Below, one piece after another: positions 56,943 to 64,000 of a stretch of DNA of 64,000 nucleotides. Origin of the DNA: Rhizobacter terrae. Lineage in GTDB: Bacteria > Pseudomonadota > Gammaproteobacteria > Burkholderiales > Burkholderiaceae_C. The notes under the pieces were generated by a model that saw nothing but the letters and a program-made list of their open reading frames with translations, did not search any database and had not been told where the DNA came from. Within the stretch, counting starts at the first letter, position 1; the number at the start of each line of letters is the position of its first letter. Where the stretch lies: NCBI RefSeq assembly GCF_003852895.1, contig NZ_QUSW01000001.1:620001-684000 (forward strand), in the 5' to 3' direction. The position numbers were made by a program, and so were the translations under genes.

Positions 56943-58313
56943 GTGTCCGACGCCATGCCCAAAGTCCTGCGCCACACCCTTGTCTCCGTCCGCGACCTGC
57001 TCGTCACGGCCGGGCCTTTCATGATCATCGCGCTGCTGCTGCTGGGCCTGGCCTATGTGCTGCTGGACCCGACGCCGCCCAAGAAGGTGGTGCTCGCCAC
57101 CGGGCCTGACCAGGGGGCGTATTCCGAGTTCGGCAAGCGCTATGCCGCCATCCTCAAGAAGCGCGGCATCACCGTCGAGCTGCGCGCCACCCAGGGCGCG
57201 GCCGAGAACCTCAAGCTCCTGCGCGACCCGAAGTCCGGCGTGGACCTGGCCTTCGTGCAGGGCGGCGCCGGCGAGAAGCTGCGTGCAGACAACCCCGAAG
57301 CGGACGACGTGGTGTCGCTGGGCAGCCTGTTCTACGAGCCGGTGTGGCTCTTCTATCGCGAGGAATCCGCGCAGCGCCTGCTGAAGGCGGATTCGCTCAC
57401 CAGCCTCACGCAGCTCACTGGGTGGAAGTTCAACATCGGTGCCAAGGGCAGCGGTGCGCCCAACCTGATGAAGCGCATGCTGGACGCCAACCATGTCGAC
57501 CAGGCCAGCCTCACGCTCTCGCGCCTGGAGCAGACGCCCGCGGTGGTGGCGCTGCTGGGCGGCGAGATCGATGCGCTGGTCTTTGCCTCGGCGCCCGAGT
57601 CGCTGATGGTGCAGATGCTGCTGCAGACGCCGGGCGTCAAGCTCTTCCACTTCAACCAGGCCGAGGCCTATTCGCGCCGCTTCCCGTACATGAGCCCGGT
57701 GACGCTGCCGCGCGGCGTGGTGGACCTGGCGCGCGACCTGCCCGCAGACGACATGCACCTGGTCGCGCCGACCGCCGGGCTGGCGGCCAAGGACGACACG
57801 CACCCGGCGCTCATCCAGCTCTTCGTGCAGGCGGCTCGCCAGATTCACGGGGAAGCGGGCTGGTTCCAGCACAAGGCGGAGTTCCCGAATCCGAAGAACA
57901 CCGAGTGGCCGCTGTCCAAGGAGGCCGACCGCTTCTACCGCAACGGCCCGCCGCTCCTGCAGCAGTACCTGCCCTTCTGGCTGGCCAACCTGATCGACCG
58001 CATGTGGGTGGCGCTGGTGTCCATCATCGCCATCCTGATCCCCATGTCGCGCATCGTGCCGCCGCTGTACGAGTTCCGCATCCGCTCGCGCATCTTCCGC
58101 TGGTACGGCCAGCTGCGCACGGTCGAGAACGCCCAGGGCGAGCGGCCCGCGGAAGAACTGATGAAGGACCTCGACGGCATCGAGACGCGCGTCGAGCGGG
58201 TGAGCGTGCCGCTGAGCTACACCGACGAGCTCTACGCGCTGCGCAGCCACATCAACCTGGTGCGCAGGAAGCTCCAGGCGTCCTTGCAGAGTTCCCCTTC
58301 TCCCACTCCATGA
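56943..58313 (+). CDS. TAXI-family TRAP-type solute-binding protein, membrane-anchored
   Basis: 456 residues from a GTG start. A membrane helix near residues 20-42 anchors a TAXI-type binding domain (KKVVLATGPDQGAYSEFGKR, DLAFVQGGAGEK and GWKFNIGAKGSGAPNLMKRM). Unusually, a second membrane helix lies near residues 350-368 (MWVALVSIIAILIPM), followed by a ~80-residue cytoplasmic tail. TAXI proteins normally serve TRAP transporters with fused membrane subunits; none is adjacent. It may be a sensor or partner-less variant. The NDH-2 gene follows after 7 bp. Confidence 0.82.
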   Translation: MSDAMPKVLRHTLVSVRDLLVTAGPFMIIALLLLGLAYVLLDPTPPKKVVLATGPDQGAYSEFGKRYAAILKKRGITVELRATQGAAENLKLLRDPKSGVDLAFVQGGAGEKLRADNPEADDVVSLGSLFYEPVWLFYREESAQRLLKADSLTSLTQLTGWKFNIGAKGSGAPNLMKRMLDANHVDQASLTLSRLEQTPAVVALLGGEIDALVFASAPESLMVQMLLQTPGVKLFHFNQAEAYSRRFPYMSPVTLPRGVVDLARDLPADDMHLVAPTAGLAAKDDTHPALIQLFVQAARQIHGEAGWFQHKAEFPNPKNTEWPLSKEADRFYRNGPPLLQQYLPFWLANLIDRMWVALVSIIAILIPMSRIVPPLYEFRIRSRIFRWYGQLRTVENAQGERPAEELMKDLDGIETRVERVSVPLSYTDELYALRSHINLVRRKLQASLQSSPSPTP

Positions 58314-58320
58314 GGATGTC

Positions 58321-59664
58321 ATGAGTTCGCCAAGAAAGAAGGTCGTGGTCATCGGCTGCGGCTTCGGAGGGCTGGAAGCCGTCCGTGCGCTGTCGACCGC
58401 GGATGTCGAGATCACGCTCGTCGACCGCACCAACCACCACCTGTTCCAGCCGTTGCTGTACCAGGTCGCCACCGCGGGGCTCAGTGCTCCCGCGGTGAGC
58501 GCGCCCATCCGCCACACGCTGCGGCGGCAGATGAAGCGAGGCAACCTCACCGTGCTGCAGGCGGTGGTGACGGACATCGACGCCGCGGCGCGCCAGCTGG
58601 TGCTCGATGGCAGCGAGCCGCTCGAATACGACCACCTCATCGTCGCCGCCGGCGCGACGCACAGCTACTTTGGCCATGACGAATGGGCCGAGCATGCGCC
58701 GGGCCTCAAGACGCTGGCCGATGCGTTCAGCATCCGCGCCAAGGTCATCGGCGCGTTCGAGCGCGCCGAGCGCTGCCAGACCGACGTCGAGCGCGCACCG
58801 TGGATGACCTTCGTCGTGATCGGCGCCGGCCCCACCGGCGTGGAGATGGCCGGCACCATGACCGAGATCGCGCAGCACACGCTGCCGATGGAGTTCCGCC
58901 GCATCGACTCCACCAAGACGCAAGTCGTGCTGCTCGAAGGCTCCGACCGCGTGCTGGGTGCCTTCGTGCCGCAGCTGTCGCAGAAGGCGCGGGAGCAGTT
59001 GACGAAGCTGGGCGTGGACGTGCGCACGGGCTGCAAGGTCACGGCCATCGACGGAGACGGCGTCACCTACGAAACCCGGGACGGCGACACCACGCGCGCG
59101 CAGTACCTGCCCAGCAGGACGGTCATCTGGGCAGCCGGCGTCGCGGGCTCGCCGCTGGGCCGGGCGCTGGCCGCGAATGCCGGCGCCACCTTGGACCGTG
59201 CCGGCCGCGTGGTGGTCGAGCCGGACCTGACGGTGCCCGGCCATCCGGAAATCTCGGTGATCGGCGACCTGGCCGCCGCCAAGAGCTACGGCCGCGGCGA
59301 ACCCAAGCCCGTGCCCGGCGTGAGCCCCGGCGCCAAGCAGATGGGACGCACGGCGGCGGCCAACATCCTGCGCCGACTGCGCGGCGAGAGCCCGCGCGCC
59401 TTCCGCTACATCGACTACGGCAACCTCGCCACCGTGGGCCGCAAGGCGGCGGTGGTGGACCTCACCGTTCCGGTGGTGGGCGCGATCCGCTTCTCTGGCT
59501 TCTTCGCCTGGCTGTTCTGGCTGTTCGCGCACATCTACTTCCTCATCGGCTTTCGCAACCGGATCATCGTGATGATCGACTGGGCCTGGGCGTATTGGAC
59601 GTATGAACGGCACGCGCGGGTGGTGGCGGAAACACCGCAGGTGGCCTCGATTGTGAAGTCGTAG
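58321..59664 (+). CDS. Type-II NADH dehydrogenase (NDH-2-like FAD oxidoreductase)
   Basis: 447 residues: FAD motif VIGCGFGGLEAVRAL at residues 11-25, quinone/flavin region HHLFQPLLYQVATAGLS, NADH motif VIGAGPTGVEMAGTM near 172-186, and ISVIGDLAAA. A C-terminal hydrophobic helix with WLFAHIYFLIGFRNRIIV binds the membrane. It passes electrons from NADH to quinone without pumping protons. It is in line with the TAXI gene, whose stop is 7 bp upstream. Confident family call. Confidence 0.9.
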   Translation: MSSPRKKVVVIGCGFGGLEAVRALSTADVEITLVDRTNHHLFQPLLYQVATAGLSAPAVSAPIRHTLRRQMKRGNLTVLQAVVTDIDAAARQLVLDGSEPLEYDHLIVAAGATHSYFGHDEWAEHAPGLKTLADAFSIRAKVIGAFERAERCQTDVERAPWMTFVVIGAGPTGVEMAGTMTEIAQHTLPMEFRRIDSTKTQVVLLEGSDRVLGAFVPQLSQKAREQLTKLGVDVRTGCKVTAIDGDGVTYETRDGDTTRAQYLPSRTVIWAAGVAGSPLGRALAANAGATLDRAGRVVVEPDLTVPGHPEISVIGDLAAAKSYGRGEPKPVPGVSPGAKQMGRTAAANILRRLRGESPRAFRYIDYGNLATVGRKAAVVDLTVPVVGAIRFSGFFAWLFWLFAHIYFLIGFRNRIIVMIDWAWAYWTYERHARVVAETPQVASIVKS

Positions 59665-59687
59665 CCTTTTGAGCTACATTCGTAGCC

Positions 59688-60305
59688 ATGAAAGCTACAC
59701 CCGTGTCCGCCGTCGATTTGTTGTTTCCCGGAACCTATCGGCGGCGGGTGCTCGGGTTGATGCTGCTGCATCCAGACCGGGCGCTGCATGTGCGCGAAAT
59801 CGCGAGACTCACCGGCACCACCGCGGGAACCTTGAACAAGGAGCTTGCCCGTTTGCACGAAGCGCAGTTGCTGGACCGCGAAGTCGTGGGCAATCAGTTG
59901 CGCTACGTGGCCAATCGATCCAACCCGCTGTACCCCGAGCTGGCGAGCATCCTGAAAAAAACCATCGGCATTGGCGACGTCCTCACCGATGCATTGGCAC
60001 CGCATTCAGATCACATCAGCGTTGCACTCATCTTCGGGTCCATCGCGCGCCACGAGGAAACAAGCGGCAGCGACATCGACCTGCTGGTCATCGGCGACAT
60101 CTCGTTCGGTGAGATCGTGAACGCCACGCACTCCGTGCAGGCCGAGCTCGGACGAGAAGTCAATCCGCAGGTGTTCAGCAAGACCGAATGGAAACAGCGA
60201 GTCAAGGCCCGGGACACGTTCGTGAACGACGTACTGCAGCGCGCAAAGATCTATCTGATCGGAAATGACAATGAGCTTGAAAAACTTGGTCGGCGTCAGT
60301 CTTGA
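59688..60305 (+). CDS. Winged-helix/minimal-nucleotidyltransferase fusion (MNT-type antitoxin-like)
   Basis: 205 residues: an N-terminal ArsR/MarR-like winged helix (ALHVREIARLTGTTAGTLNK, residues ~32-51) joined to a nucleotidyltransferase domain with the signature FGSIARHEETSGSDIDLLV (residues ~116-134). MNT domains paired with HEPN proteins form type VII toxin-antitoxin-like modules, where the MNT may AMPylate the HEPN toxin. Here the next gene is the expected partner, overlapping by 35 bases, but it is frameshifted. The helix-turn-helix suggests autoregulation. ATG 59688. Confidence 0.8.
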   Translation: MKATPVSAVDLLFPGTYRRRVLGLMLLHPDRALHVREIARLTGTTAGTLNKELARLHEAQLLDREVVGNQLRYVANRSNPLYPELASILKKTIGIGDVLTDALAPHSDHISVALIFGSIARHEETSGSDIDLLVIGDISFGEIVNATHSVQAELGREVNPQVFSKTEWKQRVKARDTFVNDVLQRAKIYLIGNDNELEKLGRRQS

Positions 60306-60707
60306 CGAGATTGCGCCCGATCAAAACACGGTGCGGCGCCTGCTGGCTGCAACCCGTCGGCAGATGCCGATGCACAAGCAATCAACATCAGCGCCGAGAC
60401 CCGCTTTGCGTCGGCCTACACCGCCATTCGGATGCTGGCCGACCTGGGCCTGAACGCCAATGGGTATCGCACCCTCACCAGCAAACCAGGGCACCACCAG
60501 ACGGCAATCCAGACCCTGCCGCTGACGATGGGCATTGATCCGTCGACCGTGCGAATCCTCGATGCCCTGCGCAAGCAGCGAAACCTGACGGAATACTCTG
60601 GCGATCTGATCGCAGACTCCGTGGTCAAGGAGTCTGTCGAGCAGGCGAAAACCTTGTTGGCGTGGACCGAAGCCTGGCTGGCAAAGCACCACTCCGGGCT
60701 TCTTTGA
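60271..60707 (+). pseudogene. HEPN-like partner of the nucleotidyltransferase, broken by a frameshift
   Basis: From ATG 60271 the frame reads MSLKNLVGVSLDEIAPDQN and on to RRLLAATRR, then runs to a stop at 60453 in nonsense. The correct continuation (ADADAQAINISAETRFASAY, then AIRMLADLGLNANGY and RKQRNLTEYSGD) is in the next frame from about 60357 to the TGA at 60707. A single missing base (or two extra) near 60355-60365 explains it. The downstream part has no further damage, so the event is recent, or a sequencing error. An ATG at 60432 could still give a 91-residue fragment. Confidence 0.75.
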
Positions 60708-60839
60708 AGTCATGCGTCCCACGTCCTAGGGGAAACCCCGCGACAACTCCGATTGACGTTGGCCCGTTGCATCCGAACACTGCCCGTCACCCGCCCGGGA
60801 GGCGGCATACGGTGCAAACACCCCTTTTGGAGGCCAGCC

Positions 60840-61370
60840 ATGAACTTCACCAAGACCCTCATCGCCATCGCCGCAGGCAGCCTGCTGGCGCTTCCCGTTC
60901 TCGCGCAGAACAACATGCCGCCCAAGGAGCCCAAGGGCGCCGTCATGGCCAAGGAAGGCGGTGACAAGGGTGGCGACAAGAAGGGCGCCATGATGGTCAA
61001 GGAAGGTGGCGACAAAGGCGGCGGTGACAAGAAGGGCAGCCTGATGGTCAAGGAAGGCGGCGACAAGGGCGGTGGCGACAAGAAAGGCTCCCTCATGGTC
61101 AAGGAGGGCGGCGACAAGGGTGGCGACAAGAAGGGCGCCATGATGGTCAAGGAAGGTGGAGACAAGGGCGGTGACAAGAAGGGTGCCGTCATGCTCAACG
61201 GAGGCAACGCCGCGATGATGAAAGAAGGCGGCGGCAAGAAGGGCAGCATGATGATGAAGGAAGGCGGCGACAAGGGCGGTGACAAGAAGGGCATGGCCAT
61301 GCAAAAGGGCATGGTGGGCCAGAAAGGCGCGGCCGACATGAAGGCCGTGGAAGGCGCGGTCAAGCCCTGA
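60840..61370 (+). CDS. Secreted Lys/Gly/Met-rich tandem-repeat protein
   Basis: 176 residues: signal peptide (hydrophobic residues 6-20, cleavage after VLAQ), then a repetitive low-complexity chain without Cys. A 16-17 residue unit M-x-K-E-G-G-D-K-G-G-(G)-D-K-K-G-(A/S)-(M/L/V) starts at residues 36, 52, 69, 86 and 102, with degenerate copies near 127 and 139. Each unit has exactly one Glu (E39, E55, E72, E89, E105, E129, E141). It recalls the small MXKDX-repeat exported proteins of Burkholderiales. GGAGG precedes ATG 60840. The next two genes look like its dedicated partners. Confidence 0.82.
   Translation: MNFTKTLIAIAAGSLLALPVLAQNNMPPKEPKGAVMAKEGGDKGGDKKGAMMVKEGGDKGGGDKKGSLMVKEGGDKGGGDKKGSLMVKEGGDKGGDKKGAMMVKEGGDKGGDKKGAVMLNGGNAAMMKEGGGKKGSMMMKEGGDKGGDKKGMAMQKGMVGQKGAADMKAVEGAVKP
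60945..61292 (+). repeat. Tandem 48-51-bp coding repeat
   Basis: About seven copies of a 48- or 51-bp unit encoding M-x-K-E-G-G-D-K-G-G-(G)-D-K-K-G. Copies two and three share the extra Gly codon, and the fourth and fifth lack it, which suggests unit duplication. Copy number may vary between strains. Confidence 0.8.
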
Positions 61371-61380
61371 CGCCCGGCGT

Positions 61381-61914
61381 GTGAACGCCATCCTGCGCAA
61401 GCGGGCAGCGATCGCCTTCGGATCGCTGTTCGCCGCATGGCACGGCACGGTGCTCGTGCTGGCGGCCATGCCGGACTCGTACCTGTCGTCACAGGTTTAT
61501 CCGCTCGTCAGGCCCTACGCCGAATTCCTGCACCTGGACGGCGGCTGGGCCTTCTTCGCGCCGGACCCTACCGCGGGCCGCGCGCTGCGCTATCGCATCG
61601 AAGACGCGCAGGGCCACCGCACCGAGATGCTGTTCAGCGAGGCCGTGCCGCGCAGCGACCCGGCCTACCTGCGCTTCACCACACTGGCTTCGTCCGTCGA
61701 CAACGACTCGCCTGCGCTCATGAACAGCGTCGGGCAGATGCTGTGCCGCCAGCATGCCGCACAGCATCCGGTGCGCATCGTGTTCACCGTGGTGAAGCAG
61801 CTTCGCATCACGCCGGAGCAGCATGCGCAAGGACTCAGGCCCTTGGACGCGTCGCTGGTGGAGTTGGCGCAGATGCCGCCGGTGACTTGCCAGCCAGCGC
61901 CGGGATCCACATGA
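61381..61914 (+). CDS. Membrane-anchored companion protein of the HTTM gene
   Basis: 177 residues from a GTG start: one membrane helix (residues ~12-31), then a periplasmic part with the block GGWAFFAPDPTAGRALRYRI near residues 54-73, and three Cys in total. A W-x-F-F-A-P-x-P block is, from memory, typical of small proteins encoded next to HTTM genes; function unknown. It starts 10 bp after the repeat protein's stop and overlaps the HTTM gene by four bases, so the three genes form one operon. Confidence 0.72.
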   Translation: MNAILRKRAAIAFGSLFAAWHGTVLVLAAMPDSYLSSQVYPLVRPYAEFLHLDGGWAFFAPDPTAGRALRYRIEDAQGHRTEMLFSEAVPRSDPAYLRFTTLASSVDNDSPALMNSVGQMLCRQHAAQHPVRIVFTVVKQLRITPEQHAQGLRPLDASLVELAQMPPVTCQPAPGST

Positions 61915-63272
61915 GCGCCCTGCCCGCTCCGCCCTCGCCGTCGATGCTCCAGCCGGCAGCCTATGCACGCCATGCCTGGCAACGCTGGACGGATTTCTGG
62001 TTCACGCCGCAGCCGGTGCTGATGCTCGACGTGGTCCGCATCGGCGTCGGCCTCACGCTGCTGGGTTTGTATGCGGCCCTGGGCACGCAGTTGCTCGCGT
62101 TCTATGCCGATGGCGGCTGGGTGGATGCCGCAGCGCTGGCAGAGCTGAATCAGGGCCCGTGGCAGCAATCACTGCTCACTCACCTGGCGCCAGGATGGCC
62201 ACAGCAAGCCTTCATCGCCACGGCCGTGCTGGGCATGCTGGCATTCACCATCGGCTGGCAGACCCGCTGGGTGAAGTGGCTGGTGCTCGTGGCGCACCTG
62301 TCGCTGCTGCATCGCAATCCGCTGATCGCCTATGGCGTGGACAACATCACCGCCAGCCTGCTGTGGCTTCTGTGCCTCGCCCCCATCGGCCAGTCGCTGA
62401 GCCTGGATCGCTGGCTCGCGGTGCGCCGGGCGAAGCTGGTGGATCTGTCCCATGTTCTGCCTTCGGCCACCAGCGCCCGCGCCGGCCTGTGCCTGCGCCT
62501 CATCCAGTTCCAGATGGTGGTGTTCTTCTTCCTCGCCGGCGCCACCAAGCTGCAGGGTGCGAGCTGGTGGCACGGGCATGCGGTCTGGTTTGCCCTCACG
62601 AACTACGAGTACGCCAACATCCCGCTGAGCTGGCTGGTCAGCCAGTTCTGGATCGTCAACCTGCTCACCTACGCCACCATCGTGCTGGAGCTGGCCTACC
62701 CCTTCCTCGTCTGGGGGCCGCGACGCGGCTGGCTGCTGGCAGAGGCCATCGCGCTGCACGTGGGCATCGCGGTGATGCTGGGCTTGTACGCCTTCTCCTT
62801 CGTGATGATCTTTGCCCACCTGGCCTTCGTGCGCACGACCTGGCTCGCGCAATGGCGCGAAGCCTGGCAGCGCCGCTTCGGCGGCATGGAGATGATCTAC
62901 GACGGCCACTGCGGCTTCTGCAAGCGCTCGATGGCGGCCTTCCTGGCCTTCGATGGCCTCTCGCAGATCGCGGTGCGCGACTTCCGCCGGCATCCATCGC
63001 CGGTGGTCAGCGACGCCGAACTCGAGCTGGCCCTGTACCTCGTCACCACCGACGGCCGCCGCTTCGCCGGCTTCGAGGCCTATCGCCACGCCGTGCTGCG
63101 CGTGCCGGGCTTGTGGTGGGCGGTGCCGCTCTTCTACCTGCCCTGGCTCAGCCGCGCCGTCGGGAGCCGCATCTACCACTGGGTGGCCACCCACCGGAAC
63201 GTGATTTCCGACTGCGGCACGGGCACCGCGAGCGCCTGCGCGATTCCCCATGACAGCCGGGCGGAGTCCTAA
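61911..63272 (+). CDS. HTTM (vitamin-K-carboxylase-like) membrane protein fused to DCC thiol-redox domain
   Basis: 453 residues. Residues ~20-320 form a multi-helix HTTM domain, related to vitamin K-dependent gamma-glutamyl carboxylase. FFFLAGATKLQGASWWHGHA (residues 205-224) corresponds to the carboxylase segment FIAGVKKLD that carries its catalytic Lys, here K213. After RRFGGMEMIYDGHCGFCKRS comes a DCC (DUF393) thioredoxin-like domain with C334-x-x-C337. The fusion of both is less common than separate genes. ATG 61911 overlaps the previous stop (ATGA). Substrate unknown; the upstream Glu-bearing repeat protein is a candidate. Confidence 0.8.
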   Translation: MSALPAPPSPSMLQPAAYARHAWQRWTDFWFTPQPVLMLDVVRIGVGLTLLGLYAALGTQLLAFYADGGWVDAAALAELNQGPWQQSLLTHLAPGWPQQAFIATAVLGMLAFTIGWQTRWVKWLVLVAHLSLLHRNPLIAYGVDNITASLLWLLCLAPIGQSLSLDRWLAVRRAKLVDLSHVLPSATSARAGLCLRLIQFQMVVFFFLAGATKLQGASWWHGHAVWFALTNYEYANIPLSWLVSQFWIVNLLTYATIVLELAYPFLVWGPRRGWLLAEAIALHVGIAVMLGLYAFSFVMIFAHLAFVRTTWLAQWREAWQRRFGGMEMIYDGHCGFCKRSMAAFLAFDGLSQIAVRDFRRHPSPVVSDAELELALYLVTTDGRRFAGFEAYRHAVLRVPGLWWAVPLFYLPWLSRAVGSRIYHWVATHRNVISDCGTGTASACAIPHDSRAES

Positions 63273-63343
63273 CTCCTAGAATGCGTGATCCTCCCGCCGC
63301 CAGCGCCTACCCGGCGACGAATCGGCACCACACGGACCACACC

Positions 63344-64000
63344 ATGGACACCCGCACCTCGCCCTTTCGCCTTCGCATCGAACACGTCCAGGACGTCCTG
63401 AAGCGCCGCGGCATCGCCGCCGTGCTCGTGCCGTCCTCCGACCCGCACCTGTCGGAGTACCTGCCCGAGCGCTGGCAAGGCCGACAGTGGCTGTCCGGGT
63501 TCACGGGCTCCATGGGCACGCTGGTGGTCGCACAAGACGAGGCCGCGGTGTTCGCCGACAGCCGCTACTGGACGCAGGCCGAGGCCGAACTCGCGGGCAG
63601 CGGCATCCAGCTCGTGAAGATTCCCACCGGCGCCGGCACCCAGCACGTGGACTGGATGGTCGAGCACCTCAAGGGCGGGGACACCGTGGGCGTGGACGGC
63701 GACGTGCTGGGCCTGTCGGCTGCCAACCACCTGCGCTACACGCTGGACAAGGCGGGCATGAAGCTGGACACCGCGCTGGACGTGCTCAGCGAAGTCTGGC
63801 CCGACCGCCCCGGCCTGCCCACCGCGCCGGTGTACGAGCATCGCGCACCGCAGGCGCCCATCTCCCGCGCCGACAAGCTCGCCAAGGTTCGCGAGGTGTT
63901 CCTGCGGCACGGCGCCACCCATCACTTCGTCTCCACGGTGGACGACATCGCGTGGCTGTTCAACCTGCGCGGCTCCGACGTCTCCTACAACCCCGTCTTC
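63344..64000 (+). CDS. M24B-family aminopeptidase P (Xaa-Pro aminopeptidase), N-terminal part
   Basis: 219 codons to the window edge, 3' end missing. The visible part is the creatinase N-terminal domain: GIAAVLVPSSDPHLSEYLPE, WLSGFTGSMGTLVV, and ADSRYWTQAEAEL, then the linker to the second domain with AKVREVFLRHGATHHFVSTV and DIAWLFNLRGSDVSYNPVF. The metal-binding catalytic domain should follow outside. It removes N-terminal residues before proline in the cytoplasm. ATG 63344 starts MDTRTSPFRLR, 71 bp after the HTTM gene, probably with its own promoter. Confidence 0.9.
   Translation, partial: MDTRTSPFRLRIEHVQDVLKRRGIAAVLVPSSDPHLSEYLPERWQGRQWLSGFTGSMGTLVVAQDEAAVFADSRYWTQAEAELAGSGIQLVKIPTGAGTQHVDWMVEHLKGGDTVGVDGDVLGLSAANHLRYTLDKAGMKLDTALDVLSEVWPDRPGLPTAPVYEHRAPQAPISRADKLAKVREVFLRHGATHHFVSTVDDIAWLFNLRGSDVSYNPVF

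Noticed and set aside
60945-61292. CRISPR-like array
   Set aside because: The repeats are in-frame coding units of a signal-peptide protein with no spacers between them.

Overview
The window is GC-rich, densely packed, Gram-negative chromosomal DNA, most likely from a betaproteobacterium of the order Burkholderiales. Support for this includes a PEP-CTERM sorting tail, a quinol-dependent nitric oxide reductase, a tryptophan kyn operon joined to a 2-aminobenzoyl-CoA (abm-type) operon, a YXWGXW-repeat protein, and many outer-membrane receptors and lipoproteins. The species cannot be fixed from the sequence. Two genes are cut by the window edges: a TolC-type channel at the left and an M24B aminopeptidase P at the right. 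I saw no tRNA, rRNA, CRISPR array or intact insertion sequence.

Layout. 1-9.9 kb: efflux channel end, a short tyrosine recombinase, a PEP-CTERM protein, a methyltransferase, a LuxR-type regulator divergent from a DJ-1/PfpI protein, a transglutaminase-like protein, a PHB-depolymerase-like esterase with a ribbon-helix-helix regulator and a triple-palindrome operator, and a split YeeE/YedE sulfur transporter. 9.9-23.4 kb: nitric oxide reductase, zinc alcohol dehydrogenase, DUF1003, ADP-ribosylglycohydrolase, GDSL hydrolase, TruD, D,D-carboxypeptidase, S9 peptidase and small proteins. 23.4-28.3 kb: an iron-uptake operon (tonB-exbB-exbD-siderophore receptor-piuC) behind a Fur box. 28.4-40.2 kb: lipoprotein cyclophilin, alginate-lyase-like lipoprotein, hypotheticals, SDR, a clan GH-A-like lipoprotein, an ECF sigma factor, a second TonB-dependent receptor and a class-C serine hydrolase.

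40.2-50.9 kb is the metabolic core. Rightward kynB-kynU-kynA convert tryptophan to anthranilate. Leftward abmA-SDR-marR-enoyl-CoA hydratase-acyl-CoA dehydrogenase-CoA ligase-Rid carry anthranilate through 2-aminobenzoyl-CoA and a beta-oxidation-like route. The two arms share a 140-bp divergent control region. It holds a near-consensus sigma-70 promoter for abmA overlapped by a perfect 18-bp palindrome, which may be the operator of the MarR regulator encoded in the operon.

50.9-64 kb: AraC regulator, VOC protein, periplasmic HtrA protease with an OmpR-family two-component pair (tandem 11-bp-spaced hexamers lie upstream of htrA), a TAXI binding protein, a type-II NADH dehydrogenase, an HTH-nucleotidyltransferase with a frameshifted HEPN-like partner, and a three-gene cassette. 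The cassette encodes a secreted Lys/Gly/Met-rich repeat protein with one Glu per repeat, a membrane-anchored companion, and an HTTM (vitamin-K-dependent-carboxylase-like) membrane protein fused to a DCC thioredoxin-like domain. This cassette is the best candidate for an undescribed system: a possible peptide-modifying enzyme with its repeat substrate.
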